Below are positions 25,857 through 38,817 of a stretch of DNA of 64,000 bases, piece after piece. The stretch's first letter is position 1, and every line of letters starts with the position of its first letter. Below the pieces are notes generated by a model, which saw only the letters and a list, made by a program, of their open reading frames with translations, was not told the DNA's origin and made no database searches. The DNA comes from Rostratula benghalensis (Eukaryota; Chordata; Aves; Charadriiformes; Rostratulidae), in assembly GCA_013399305.1 (NCBI GenBank), contig VXAI01000035.1, positions 691,015 through 755,014 of the forward strand, read 5' to 3'. The position numbers and the translations under genes are program-made.

Positions 25857-28800
25857 GGTATTTGCCACTGCTGCTCTTGCCATTACGCTTCCATTAGTTT
25901 TGCAAAGAGATCTGGTGTTTTGTGATGATCAGATCAAAACGAAATGAATCTAGGTTCACTGTTAACATAAACAGACTGATTTTTTTATACATTTCTCTTA
26001 AAAAGGGAAAAAAAAGATTAGACTCGTGATTTGGACATAAAGTCAACCTCGCTAATGGAGAAGAGCAGGACATCCCAGACATAGAAAAAATTCTCTTGGC
26101 CTTTAAGGCCCGAAGGAAAGTGTTGTTGTCTACACTCATCCTCCATTCTCTTTCTCATGTTTGGCTCATACCATCTACAGCTCTCCAGTCCCAAATGAGC
26201 CAGGAAAATGAGTGGATTTTACAGCATGTCACTAAATCAAGATGGCAGAAGGACATATGGAAACTGCAAGGATCTCTCACCTAGAACATTTTGTTCCAAG
26301 TGACCCCTTGTTGATAAGCACAAACATAAAGTACAAGGCAGTTTATTCAGCGGCTTGGACTCAAACTCAGGAAGGCTCTAAAAGGCCAAAGCAACCATGA
26401 TAACTGAAGTCAGAGTAACAACAGAAAAAAAAAAATGTATCAGTAGAAAACATGATTTGATGTGCTAGTCCACGTGAACTAAACCCAGCTGAAAAGCTCT
26501 GAAAAGGCACATTAAAAAAATAACTGTGAGAGCGTTAAGTAAACAGTTCCCGTACTGGATTTGCTGTGACTAAAACCTTTCTTCCCCTTTCCACATTAAA
26601 GGAGAGCCCTAAAACCACATTTTGCATATTTTATTAGTTCAAACCTTTTCTAACGTGGTTCCCAGGGCAGACCAAGTCTAACAAAGTTTAAAAAATGAAT
26701 CTAACATTGTTCTAAAATAACAGTATTAGAATCTGGTGGAGTGTGAACAACAGAACTATCAATAAATATCTCCTCTCATTCCCAGACCCAGAATGGCATT
26801 CTAAACAATTTTTAGCCCCTAAGATTCACAATTTATTGAACCTGAACTTGCACACCAGCTTTAGTAATCGATGTTACCAATTTCATGCCTCTGACTGCTT
26901 TCACTGGGGAGAAGAATTGCACATTTGGGGGGGGAAAAAGCGCATTTTTGTGACTTTGAAAAAATCGCAGTTGAAAGTTTCTTGAAAGGTCAGAAAGCTG
27001 GGAGTTATCCTGCTAGAAACAGATTAGCAGGCAGAGGGTAGGCAAGGTGCTCAGGAGGGTATGGGAAGTATAATCTATCAGATTGACAGCACCACTATGT
27101 ATATGGTACAATTCTATCTTATCTTCCCAGCCCTGCAACCAAAATAAACCACACCGAAGTCTTGGAGTCGGATTCTGTTGTCTTTAAGCACACACCCCAT
27201 AGGGGTGGCGACCCAGGACACACCACACATCTTTTACTTCATGTAAGACAAAATCAAAACAAATATAATCAGTATTTTTCCTTTTAGGACTCTCACTGAG
27301 ATCCTTTGATGTGTTTTTCCTAATTGTTTTCTCTTTTTAATCATCACACTCAGGGGTTTCTCTGAGCTTACAATGGTCTAGTTTTTATGTAACCTCTTCC
27401 ATGCGGGCACCTTCCCAAGCTCTCAACACAGCAACTGCTGTAACAGTACACAGCAACACTACACCAAAGAATACCTTGCCCAAATGAAACCAAAAGGGAA
27501 ATTTAGATGAGTACATTCTGCTTAGGTTGGAATTTTGGCTCTCACACAAGAGTTATCACTCCTGGTCTTGCAAAAAAAGAAGCTCTAATGGAGATACTGA
27601 AAATGAAAGTATCTCTTCTACTTCACAGCTGAAAATCTGGCCACTTTTATAACGTTTTTCTGCTCTGGGAAATTTTACTTATCTATACCTATTCACAAAG
27701 GGGAAATCCTTGGTTCTACAAGTTAGCAGTGGGTTTGCCATTCCCTAGAGTAGACCTGAGATTCCACCAGTATGACTTAGTACCCATGGTATAAAACTAG
27801 TTACATTTCTAATTTCTACCCAGCTGCTTGCCAATTTTATTTTGTCTTAGGAGCAATTATTCACATTTACATTTTATCTCGATTCTCTTTAGCAATATCC
27901 CTATTTGCATCCTTAAAGAGATTACCACATTCTTTTCAGCGTTACCCAAGAGATGCATTGCTGTACTAGAGTTGTAAAATTTTCCAGATCCACTATTAAT
28001 AAAATGCCTAAACTTAAAATAGGCACTGTGCAAAACTGGCATAACTGGAACACCTATAAAATGCCCAGTAAACAGCTGCCCTACATCTCAGTTGCCAGCA
28101 GATTGATGAGGTTCTAGAGTTAATTTCCATTTAACAGCTAGGATTTACTGATACCACCGATACTCACGTCTGTTTTCTCTGCTATGTCTTGTCGAGACAC
28201 TGCACATGGAGGAAGCAAGAGCTAAGACAAGAACTGGAAACATTTCCTTCATGTGGGAAGGTGCCCTGCTAAGAAACTGCTTATTGAACCTGACAGCGAG
28301 CGTATAAACAACATTAGAGGGAGCGCTCACACATGGACTCCCAATAAAGGGGAGGACAGGGCGGTGAAAGTCAGAGCTATTACAAGACCAATACAAATTA
28401 AAGACACTGCTTTTAATCTCCAGGATACTAAAATATTTTTCAGAGCTCCCAGTGTTTGGGGGAGGAGGGACAGAGAGAAGGGGGTAGGGGGGAGTGGGAA
28501 GCTCTACTGAGACTTTTTGTATGGTTTATATCACCTTTTGTGGGAAAACCATTCTAGAAAAAAAGCAACAGAATATTTTGAAAGTAACAGAAAAGCACTT
28601 GCTAAAAGGTAGCTTGCTCTTTGTAAAACTTCCCATGAGACCTGAAAAAACACCCTGGGCATGCACTTTACCAGACAGCTTTGCATATGAAATGCTGTTT
28701 CTTTCAAAAACAGACGTATATTTTTACCAAGGGGGTTATTCCAGTCAATTGTCCCCTGATTACTGATCTGTGAAAAGTAAAAAAAAAAAAAAAAATTTAA

Positions 28801-29127
28801 AAAAAAAGCCAAATGTAGCACAAAGGTATAAGCATAACTATTAAAGTTCACAGGATTTTTGACATTCCCTCTCCTTACCCTGAAACTTTAACCCTTGAGT
28901 GATTGCTGCCATATATATTTCCTTTGCTTGGCTGTCTGGTGGGCCACCTGGAAAGCATCAGCGCTCTAAGAAGAGAACTGCTATTGTTTATTTGGGATTT
29001 CCTTAAACCAAACCCTTGCTGTCCATTACTGTTTCCCAGAAAGGTATATTGTTCTATCACCACCCCTATCAAATTCAAGTGCAGAGACATGTTTACGGGA
29101 CGTGCAGCGGCTCAGATAGCCTGGGCT

Positions 29128-29160
29128 GTTGCAATCCTGTTGCAATCCTGTTGCAATCCC
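29128..29160 (+). repeat. Three tandem 11-bp units, C/EBP-like half-sites
   Basis: GTTGCAATCCT is repeated three times head to tail; the last copy ends in C instead of T. Each unit contains TTGCAAT, which resembles one half of a C/EBP recognition site, spaced one DNA helical turn apart. Whether it binds anything is unknown; it may be a chance minisatellite seed. Confidence 0.7.
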
Positions 29161-30574
29161 GCGCAGAAACCAGACTGTTAACGCTGGCATGCGGCTCCCA
29201 CGCCCTCCCCTTTTCAGGCTTTACATTAACTCAGTGACACCCTGCCAGGCACAAGGTTTATTTACACAACACAACGTCTTGAGACCAGCCTTTGTTCGGC
29301 TGCAATGTTGACAGGCTTCTGAAGCACCAGGGGCTATAGTAAAGGTGTATTAAGAATCAACTGAGGACCACGTATGAATGAAATGTTTTGAAACTCGCTT
29401 GATTGAGTTTCCAGCCGCGGCGCAATTCTCTTGTAGCCAGAAGCTGTTGGGACAAACGAGCGACACTCCTGGCTCTCGCTGAATTGCACTAAGGCGGTGG
29501 TTCCACCAGGACTTTAATGCAGGATATGATGGTGACACCCTGAAAAGAAGCAAATGCCTCTCTCCCCAGCCATTCAGGCTTTTCGCTGGGATAAATTTGA
29601 ACCGGGGTGCGTTTCCCAACACACTTCACCTCATGGCTGTGTCAGCGCAAGGGAGGGGACAGCGTGGGAGCAGGAAGAGGGCAGGACTGCCGCTTCTGTC
29701 AGCAGTGCCGGCCGAAAGCACTTGGGGAACCAGAGACATCCGAAATTGTGCTGATCTCTATCTGCTAACAAGCACTCCTTAGTTTTCCTTAAAACCCATT
29801 GCTATATGTGTAGCATTTCAAAACTTAACACCCATGTGAAAACGAGCAAGAAAGCTCAGGTGCAGATTTATTGGGTGGAAGCATCCAAGGGGGCTGGAAA
29901 CTTCACTCCCCCAGAGCAGGGATGCCCACTCCTGCGAGGAGGGAGCGGATCTTGCGCTCGCCCTCTTCCCCGAGGGGTGTAGGATGGAGAAGAGTGCCCG
30001 TGTTTCATGTGATATTCTTCTTGTCAAAGTTTTGGACTAAGTATGAAGGCTTTTCCTTCAAAGAAACTACCTGTGTGATTCTGGAGAGGTGCTGATGGCT
30101 GTGCCTCAGCTTCCCCCTTCTGGGAATCCGACACGTTATACGTCCTCCTACACAGCATTTTTGACATTAACAGCTCCAAACCACTGTCAGAGCCTCTCGC
30201 AGCAGAGACTGAATGTAAAGAAAAAAAAAACAACCCAAAACTAACAACAAAGCCCCTCCAAAGAAAGCAGGCCCGTAGCAACTGGAAGATATTTGGTCAA
30301 AATGTCAGACAGTGAGCAGAGTGGGAAAATGGTGTAAATCCAGGGCCCAGTATATGCTCTACACAGTCCTGGGTCAGATTTAAAACACATTAAAAGACTG
30401 ATGAACCAATAAAAATGTCAATGGTTGATATCCTAAAAGCAAATGGGGCCAGTAACAAATATTTTATACAGTAAGTTAATCCTAGATCTTCTTCCAGATG
30501 AAATTCCATTCCTTTTCTGTACCTTTTTCCTCAATGCAATTTTTTTTTTTAATAATAAAAATAGTTTGTACCAG

Positions 30575-30715
30575 TTGTACAGCATTTATTCCCCACAGAT
30601 CTGCATGCTTTACCAAACTTCAGTGTCATTATGCCCATTTTACAGGTAGGGAAACCAAGGCACAGAGATGCAAAAAATGACTAAGGGTCATTCAGCAGAG
30701 AGGTAAAAGCAGGGA
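30575..30715 (+). repeat. MIR/CORE-SINE-like relic
   Basis: ATGCCCATTTTACAGGTAGGGAAACCAAGGCACAGAGATG closely follows the MIR core (ccattttacagatgaggaaactgaggcacagag). It is followed by a degraded GGTCATTCAGCAGAGAGGTAAAAGCAGGGA segment. This is the best-preserved MIR-like copy in the window. Confidence 0.65.
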
Positions 30716-33149
30716 AGATTGCTGTTGTATCCCATTTGAGTTTATTCTGTTGTTTTGGGTTTTTTTTGTCTGCTGGGATACAGAAAATATGATTACTTCT
30801 CATTAAACTCCTGAGGTTACTTTAAAGAAGTTAACAAATTTTTCCTTCACTCTGTACATTCTCTTAGTTGTCTTGAAGGGATATTTATTCCCCACCACTA
30901 CTGCCACGGGGTAAAGTAGATACTTTGCAGAGAAGTAACATAAATGTGAAACACACCACTGTTCTTATTAATATTTATGTAATCATCTAGGGCTGAAATT
31001 GGCTATCATTGAATTGACCTCAGATCTTTGACATAAATGCCTATTTGAAGCACCTGGCAATAGCCTATAAGCATCCACACCCAGAACTGCTTTGTCCGGG
31101 CTTGCAGATTTGCCAGCCACACACCTTTTCCTATCCTGACTGTAAGGAACGCAGTAACTGGAAAACATCAGCACAAAACATGCTTATAAAGAACAAGGCT
31201 ACGTTGTACCATTAGCTCTTACAACACACGTGCTTAACCTCTCTCACAGGACTTACCTGAGTCCACAGCCCCTTCTTAGCTAACAGAACCCTCAGCAAAC
31301 ATGTGCTCACTGCAGCTGGTACCCAGGTTTCTAAACACCGTACAGCCAGTTTTGGAATGCCTTTCTAGTTGTGCTCCCTAAAAATAAAATAAGTAAATTT
31401 TTTTTAAAAAAAGTAAAATTAAAAATTTCAATTAGCAGCCATCACAGCCCTTAGGCCTTTGCTTTATTATTGTCTTTTTATGCTAAAAATTTTCCTTGAT
31501 CTCATGAACTTGTTTCTAATATATTCAAATGTTGACTTTTTCTATGTTTCATATGTTCTCAACAGACTGTGTAAACAGTCCTGTGAGTTGACCAACGCAG
31601 CTGCCAAACGTGCTGCTGGCTGTTCATGCAGTGCTTCCTCCAGCACAGATGTGAGTACATGAGCAGTGCTCCTCAACCCCTTCTGAAAACCAAGACCTCA
31701 GGTAGGGATCAGTACTGATTCTGGCTTAAACTTTCCGTCTCGGGAACACACAGACACTGCAGTGTTGGCAACTGCATATAATTTTTATTGAAGAAATTAG
31801 GAAAGAAGAGCGATTTTGAGGGCTTTAAGTATCCTGGTTCTCCTGTGGAAGGCTTAAGGGGCTGCTCTGGACAAGAACAAGACATTCCCATCCTGGGAGG
31901 GGACAGGGCTGCCCAGATCAGAGTGGGGCAGCTACACAGTCACTGTCTGACTTGTCCACTGTAAGCAGAGATCAGGTCGTTTATTATTACTCAGAAGGGA
32001 TTGAGGAAGAGTAGCAGTTTAGTAACATCTTCTCCAAAACTGAAACTTTTAACTCTGGTAGTGCTTTCAGGTATTGCCCTACCCAGGCCGTGCCCTTTCC
32101 TTCCTACAATGCTTTCCTGGGCTATTTGGCAACCGTCACCGCTCCCACACCATGACTCCAACACAAATGACTGTCATCCAGAGTGAATGATTCTATTTGA
32201 ATTACATGAGCAGTCACTCTGTAAACTTCCCCACAGGCTCTGCCACTATAATCCCTGGGAAGGAGCAACTGCAGGACCTACTTTCACTGCTCAATGCTTT
32301 CTCTGTTGGTCGCTACTACTGTCAGAAACATTACTCTAATTCAGACAGGTGTCCTTACTTCTGTCAGCCACCAGCCACAGGTGACATTCAGTCAGAGAAA
32401 GTCACTGTCCACGTCCACACCTGAGCCCACAGCACGGCAAAAGAAAGGTTGATGGCTCACTGGAAATCCCTAAACTCCATGGTGCTTTACACAAGGCATT
32501 TTTGGTCTCATGTGGACCCGCTTCCTTTCCTTCTCCCGTTGCAAGCGCTGCTTTATCCCTGTTGCCAGGAGCCTACTGTTCCAACAGCTGCTAAGACAGA
32601 GTGAGGTGTCAACTTTGACAGGATGCCAGATTGTTTATTAATTAAAAGTCCAAGCGCTTTGTATCCAATCTGAGACCCTAATCAAAACTGAGCTATTTTA
32701 CCAAGGGCTCTGAAGAGTTAAATCCAGTTATTCTGAGGTTTTGGGTCATAATTGTCAATCATAAATCAATGCATTTTGTTGCCACTACTTCTTTTAATAT
32801 GTGTTTATTGAAAAATCAAAATGCCAGAAAGATAACTCCAGTTCCCCCTAATGAGCAGCTCAGTAATGTCTGAACAAATGCCTGCTTCCAGTGGGACCTT
32901 TGTCCCAAAACACAGTAAATACCTTTTCAAAGGTGTTCATCTGCCTCTCCAGAGCTGAGCATTAGCGTGCTTCTATCTGTATGGTCAATTTTTTCATGCT
33001 GCCAGCTCACAATGCTGAGTGCAACCGTCTGCTTCCCATATGCCACCCGTTCTCCAGGGCCTCCTCGACTGCTTACCCTCACCCTTTGGGCTCCCACGGC
33101 GGATCAACTGCTATTCTGCCAGCCTTGTTTCTGTGTAGAGGATTTTTTT

Positions 33150-33235
33150 TCGACTGTAAGCTCCACAGGACAGGAACTTTGCCCAATTCTCAGTTTCTCA
33201 GAGCACCGGTTACGCTGTGGAATAGAAATAATGAA
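33150..33235 (+). repeat. L2/L3-type LINE 3'-end-like relic
   Basis: GACTGTAAGCTCCACAGGACAGGAACTTTGCCC resembles the widespread L2/L3/MIR tail phrase (gactgtaagctccttgagggcagggact). It continues with a degraded segment ending in GCACCGGTTACGCTGTGG. It is too short for a firm family call. Confidence 0.4.
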
Positions 33236-33358
33236 GACAGAGACATTAATGATGTGACATTTAAATTTGTGACACCCTAAAAAGCATGGGGAGGAAGGCC
33301 CCAGTCATCCGTTCAGATTCATCTCTAGACAACATAGTTAACTTCTATTTGGTCTTTT

Positions 33359-33410
33359 GTTATAATTATAATATATAATTATATATNNNNNNNNNNTAAT
33401 TATACATTAC
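33359..33410. repeat. AT-rich microsatellite interrupted by the gap
   Basis: TATAATTATAATATATAATTATATAT-type sequence flanks both sides of the N run. The true length is unknown because the assembly is broken inside it. Confidence 0.85.
33387..33396. other. Assembly gap (10 N)
   Basis: Ten undetermined bases sit exactly within an AT dinucleotide-rich tract, where sequencing or joining commonly fails. Ten N is probably a placeholder rather than a measured length. Confidence 0.99.
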
Positions 33411-36400
33411 ATACAGCTGTTTGAATAAAAAAAACTTCACAATTTATTTGAAAAAGTATTTCTGAGCACTTGCAGTGCCCAATGAAATCCTCTATAAAGC
33501 TACCTGGGGATTGAAAATATTTAATAGTGAGAAATCTAGTATAACTATCAGGTAAAGAGAAGATCAATCTATCTACTTTAGAGACAATAATATCAAATCT
33601 TCGATTCACATGTTGCTGCGCATAAACATCCAGGGGTTGAATTGCTCAGACAGCACTCTTCAGAAAATGGAAAACATTTTTAGTGGTTCCTCCCCTACTT
33701 CTGCAGTCTTTCTCTGTGTTTACAGTGTTGCTGTCCTGCTCCAGAGGTAACCCAACAGGTCTTGCAAAGTCTCCAAACTTTGCCCCACCTCCGTCATTCA
33801 CAATCTTGTCTCTCTAACCTACTCATTTTCCTCCATTCCACAAACTAGTAGTTTCAAAGAAATTCAGAGATTAATTAAAATGATTGGTGGGATGAGTAGG
33901 TGAGGGGGACAGGCTAAAGGGCTTGACAAGAAGAAAGATGAAAAGGACTAAATGCGTATAGCTTGGTTATGCGATGAGTAATTGAGGGTGGAGGAGATGG
34001 ACATGATATTCTTTTACAAGTGCCTGTAGTTCTGAGGAGCATTTTTCACGAGGAAACTGAAGACTAACTTTTGGGCTTCTACAGATCTGGTTCCAGGGTC
34101 TTTCACTTCAAGCTGTGAGTCCCACTCTTCCCCCGGCCTTCACATTCCCACCCCTCCCTCGTATCCTCAAATATATGTTTGGGGTTTTTTTTTCAGCCCA
34201 GCTTTCAGCCAGATTCAGTTCCTGGATCTCTATCTGGCCACAGAAGGCCAATAGAGCAGGGAGCAAAGAGCATAAGGAGAGGCCACAGAAGCAGGGGTGG
34301 ACAAGGTGGCACCTCTTTGCCACACCTCTGCCACGATGCAGACTTAGGTGGACTTGAACCGAGCTTGAAAACACACCTTGAGGAACTGGGGAGGAATCGG
34401 GATCAGGAGCACCTGTGAATTATTTGCCTTCCATTTAGCCTTAGGAAATTCAGTTCCTTGTGCCCTCTCACTCCCAGCTTCTTTTACCGTGCCCTGGTGT
34501 AGTAAATAAAAGAAAAATACTTGGTCCTTCTGACTCTTCAAACTTGTCTCCCTCAGTTGGGCAAACCTGCTCTATAGTAATTCCTTAAGCAAGTGGAAAG
34601 CAGTACAAGAACATTCCCATTCTTATTCACTTCATTTGGAGGTGAAGCAGGATATCACATGTGAAAGCAGGAAGTGAGTAAAAACAAACAAAAGGAAAAA
34701 ATTCTGTATAGCAAAATAATCCTCTATAAGGCAAAAATGTTGTGGAAACATCTCCAATGAAGGTAAAAAGCAAGATGGTATAATATATGAAAGTGTAAAG
34801 AAAAACTGCATGGAAACAAGCATTTTCTTTCTGTGAGTACTATTTCCAATACAAAAGAGCAGAAACTGTCATTTATCCTTTTTCTTTTTCCAAATAGTCT
34901 AGAAATAAGCCAAAATCATTTGTGATACAGGAACGAAACAAAACAATGAGCCCATTTATTCCTGGACACCAAATATAATTTAGATGGATGTGGTATGTAT
35001 AAGAAATTTTAATTTGTCCCTGAAAAGCCATTTAATTATTCAGATTATCTGATTGCATCAGACAGTCTTGTATTGATTGATTAGAGAACTTTATAAATCA
35101 AAATCTGCATTACTGCTGCTCAAAGCATCTGCCTCTCCCAGCAACAGAGACATACAGTTCATTTCCAGTCCCTACCCACAAGTTAGTTTATTGAGACATG
35201 TAAATGGCTATGGTTTATAAATGGGTCAGTAAGTGTTCTTTCATACTACTAAAGGAATATTTACTTAAAGACATCAGGAAAGGGGGGAAAAAGCCCTGAA
35301 GTAATAGCTGTTTAATAAATCAGGGCATAGTCACCGAAATTCCCAGCTCCTTGGCTAGTGGCCACAAAGGATCACTGTCTCTCTATTCCTGGGCCCCACT
35401 TCTGATCTGTGGCTCTCGGCGAGTCTCGGGCGGTGAACTGGGGGCACCCAGCTGAAATCTAAGCCCAGAGCTCCGTAAGCGCCCGCTCACCAGGCAGTCC
35501 CGAATTAGGCAGAAAATCCCCTCGGAGAAGCAAAGAGCATTTGTCTTTGATTTCAGAGCTCTCCTGCTACGCACAACCTTTATGACCAGCTTGACTGTCT
35601 ATTGCCAGCCTCGACCAAATAACCTCTAAGTGAGTAGCAATTAACATAATGAGTGGACTGATGGGTGTCCCCCATAGCTACTGGCCTCAGTAGCAACACG
35701 TCTTTGGCAAACTGGAATGTCTAGTCCTGAAACTCCACCTCTGCAAAAGGAAGGAAGCAGAAAACTAAAATGGGTGGGGGTTTAAAAAAAAAAAAAAAAA
35801 AAAAGAAAGAAAAAGAAAAAATAAATTGAATTACTTTAAGTTAATATATCCAGCCTGATTTAACACTCACTGAAGCTAATGAAAAACTTGCATTGATATC
35901 AGTGGACAGACTATAAAGGCAGAGGTTTTTTTAATACAAACATATATTAAACAGAGTGGTTAAAGCTACACAGACCATATTCCTTGTAGTCTCAACTTCA
36001 CTTTCTAGGACAAAAGAAACATGCCCCAACAAAGCCAAAAAAGAGAAAACAACAAAATTCTAACAAATTAAATATGTCAACAACTGGTCAGAACAAACTT
36101 AATTAATATTATTTGTCTATACGGAAAACTGAGTAAAGCTAATTATTTGCCTGGCTTCCTATGTAATAGAAACCAGGAAAAAAAAAAAAAACCAACCCTT
36201 TTTTTGCTGAATTTTAGAATAATTTTTATTTCATGATAAAAACCTGCAAACAGCAAACTACTTAAAATTCCTATCTTACATTTCTCCAGAACATCTTCCT
36301 TGCATAGACAAGCCCTTTATATGCATCCAAACTGCACACTGACACAACAGAGACAGATCATTTATGGACTATCTCAGGGGAGTTTTACCACGTCAGGTCT

Positions 36401-37850
36401 GACTGGATACCCTGTCTCTGAGAGGAGCCGAGAGTGGATACCTGGAGAAGCACAGAAAACCAGGGCACAGCAGTTTTGCCTCAGGATGTTCTCCCAGGCA
36501 CAAGTCATCTGCAGCTTTGGGAGTTCCAGAGCCAGAGATGCACTGCACTTGATAGCCTTTATTCTCTGAATTCATCTAATCACTTTAAAACCCCCCAGTC
36601 CGCACAGCACCCTTGCCAAGTTGTTCCATGGCTCAGCTACAAATTCTGTAAAGACATTTCTCTCATTTGTTCCAAACCTGCCAGTTTCATTTGATGCCCC
36701 TTGGCTCATGTGCCAGAAGAGTCAGTCATTGGCCTTTTATTTACCTTGTGTGTAAAGATTAAAAAAAGGAGTTAAACAACTGTTTGTAGCATTTACTGCA
36801 TTAATGAGTTTCAGAGATTTTCTTATGCAATACAGAGTAACTTAGCTGCTGTTTGGCAAAACTATTTGCAGCTGAAGCTTCAGTGGCAGTTGAGAAGCTG
36901 GAAGTATCAGCAACACAGAAAGATGCAACCTGCACAAAGTGAAGGCTGTGAACATACCAACAGCACACAGCAAGCCCCAACTTTGTATTTTTGTGCCACA
37001 GACTGTTCACACAAGTGTACAAAGAAGGGCACGTGCACAATTCCAGTGAGCATATAAAGTAAAACCAGTGCCCACCATGTAGTCAAATTAATAGAGTGGC
37101 TGAAGTCAGGTGGGAACACCAGGAGGAAACAGGGAAGAAAAAAAATCAACAGTTTCAAACAAGGGAGCTAGACCTTCACTTTTCTTTCTCAGCTGGTTAT
37201 GTTTGCTTCATTGTTGCTTCCTATACTGTAACTGGTAATTATGTCATTACATCTAGGAAAAAATAGCACTAGGGAATTTGAAAGTGTATTTTCAAACCTA
37301 GACATAAGTTTGTCAGCTTCACAAATCGTAAAAAGTGATTTAACCTGACAGACCAAGTTCTTCGGTGACATAAGAAGCTGGACCACCCTACGACAGCAGG
37401 TAACAGGTTTATGTTGCAAGCGTTAAGGAGCACTTGTTGCACCGGTGGCACCAGGACACAAGAGTACACCCCTGTCCTATCCTGTATTGTCACCATCTGT
37501 CCATAAATAGCTGCTGCACTTTATTCCAGAGGTGGCTGCCTGTCCGCATTCACAAATTCACACCTCCCAGAGAGATGGATGGTGGGGGGGAGGCAAGGTG
37601 AGGAGGGGGAAAGAAAGATGAAGCCCAAGCAGCAGGGCGCACCCGTTTATTAAAGCTATGTAACATATACCGTGCCACGGTCAGCAGGGCAGTTACAGCG
37701 AGCCAGAATCACTTAGCTCTTGCTCTGAGGTGAACATACCAGCACAGACTTTTCTCCTCGACTAGAGTCCTTCAACTCCAGCCTTTATTTTCCCTCCCGA
37801 CTAACCTGTACTTCCACAGTAATACTAGGGCACTCTTTCTAAAATTAGGC
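33411..37850. other. Non-coding region upstream of the JUN CpG island
   Basis: No coding exon is recognised. It contains a 21-base A run (35784-35804, continuing as A/G-rich sequence to about 35822), another A run at 36179-36191, and otherwise unique sequence. As the 4.4 kb directly upstream of the JUN island it is a natural place for enhancers, but no specific element can be shown. Confidence 0.5.
35784..35822. repeat. Poly(A)/A-G-rich run
   Basis: There are 21 consecutive A residues followed by GAAAGAAAAAGAAAAAA-type sequence. This is simple low complexity, with no polyadenylation signal before it. Confidence 0.8.
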
Positions 37851-38438
37851 CGTCGCTGTCCCCTCCCCTTGGAGGACGAGTTTAGAGAAGCCCATCTGGA
37901 ACCAGGCTCTTTCCCGCCAGGTTTTATTTCCCCCCGCTGTTACCCTGGCGCGTTTATGAGACCGGGAACTGACACCCCCCACGGCCGTAATACCAAAGCC
38001 CTGCCCTCGCGTACACCCCCCTAAAGCGGTCGGGCTGTATCGGACGAAACCCGCATCACCCGCGGGGTGTAGGCGGCTCACGGGGGCCCCTGCGCAACGC
38101 CGGAGGCCGGCTGAGCGCTCCGGGGAGCCGGGACGCCCTTCCCGCCCGGCGGGGCTCCCCCGAGAGCCGACTGTGAAGGCGGGCGAGGGCGAGGCCTCGG
38201 CAGCCGCCAGCTCCAGGCACGCCCGGCCAGCGGGGAGGGGAGGGAGGGAGGCTGGAAGGGAGGAGAAGGAGAGAGGGGAGGCGCTGGGCCCCTCGGCAGG
38301 GCGGGGGCCACCCCGCGGCGGTTGGTGCCCGCCCGGGGCCTGCCTGGAAGCCGCCCGGGCGGCAGAACGGCAGCGAGGAGGGGAAATCACGTGAGGCCTC
38401 CCCCGGAGCACCACCTGAAGGGCCGTACCAACGGCAGC

Positions 38439-38449
38439 GGGGGGGGGGG
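38439..38449 (+). repeat. 11-base G run
   Basis: Eleven consecutive G lie within a G-rich stretch that continues as GTGGAAGGGGGA. This is a plausible G-quadruplex former about 530 bases upstream of the inferred JUN start site, and a common site of sequencing error. Confidence 0.8.
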
Positions 38450-38642
38450 TGGAAGGGGGAACACGGGACGCACCACAGCCCGGAGCGCGGCCCCGCCTCC
38501 CGTACCGGCCGAGAAAGACGCAAACGGAGGCGCAAACGAACGGGGAGAGGGCGACGGCTGTGCGTGGGAGGGCGGCGGCGGCGGCGAGAGGGTGCCGAGC
38601 GCCGCCCCCGCCCCTCCGGCGGGCGCTTGGTACGTGGCCGTT

Positions 38643-38666
38643 GAGGAGGAGGAGGAGGAGGAGGAG
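38643..38666 (+). repeat. (GAG)8 trinucleotide repeat
   Basis: Eight perfect GAG units lie in the distal JUN promoter. The tract is all purine on the plus strand and is likely polymorphic in length. Confidence 0.9.
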
Positions 38667-38727
38667 GTGCCGGCGGCGGCCAACCCCGCGCGCGCTCGGG
38701 ACGCGGTAACCAGATATTCAAAAACAA

Positions 38728-38734
38728 TACGTCA
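38728..38734 (+). promoter_or_regulatory. CRE/ATF-like half site (TACGTCA)
   Basis: TACGTCA carries the ACGTCA half of a CREB/ATF site, 30 bases upstream of the distal TRE. This is motif match only; binding is inferred. Confidence 0.4.
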
Positions 38735-38763
38735 GCCCACAATGCCCCGAGCCGCCGCCAGCA

Positions 38764-38771
38764 TTACCTCA
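38764..38771 (+). promoter_or_regulatory. JUN distal TRE (jun2-type)
   Basis: TTACCTCA, in the context GCATTACCTCATCCC, is identical to the distal AP-1-like element known in mammalian JUN promoters, bound by JUN:ATF2 heterodimers. It lies about 139 bases upstream of the proximal TRE, close to the mammalian spacing. It mediates stress and UV induction and autoregulation in mammals; that role here is by homology. Confidence 0.85.
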
Positions 38772-38797
38772 TCCCACAAGGCCCCGCGCCCGCCCTG

Positions 38798-38807
38798 AGA
38801 AGCTTCT
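38798..38807. promoter_or_regulatory. Heat-shock-element-like palindrome
   Basis: AGAAGCTTCT is a perfect palindrome of the form nGAAnnTTCn, two inverted heat-shock-factor half units. A full element usually needs three units, so HSF binding is uncertain. It lies directly upstream of the GC box. Confidence 0.4.
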
Positions 38808-38808
38808 A

Positions 38809-38817
38809 GGGGCGGGG
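38809..38817 (+). promoter_or_regulatory. GC box (Sp1-type)
   Basis: GGGGCGGGG is a consensus Sp1/KLF site positioned between the distal TRE and the CCAAT box, as expected for a CpG-island promoter. Confidence 0.65.

Larger units (their letters stand above)
19673..33358. other. Non-coding region with homopolymers and possible conserved blocks
   Basis: There is no recognisable gene in about 13.7 kb. It contains a 17-base T run (21609-21625), A-rich runs (22279-22310, 28779-28808), a 25-base A run (25832-25856), an 11-base triplicate (29128-29160) and an MIR-like relic (30575-30715). AT-rich blocks near 20090-20300, 22315-22520 and 32590-32790 look like non-repetitive sequence and are candidates for conserved regulatory DNA. 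That is inference only. Confidence 0.5.

Noticed and set aside
37845..38798. Long open frames on both strands in the JUN CpG island (189, 228 and 158 codons)
   Set aside because: GC-rich sequence has few stop codons. The predicted peptides are Pro/Arg/Gly/Ala repeats in overlapping frames on both strands with no domain, and they overlap the conserved promoter.
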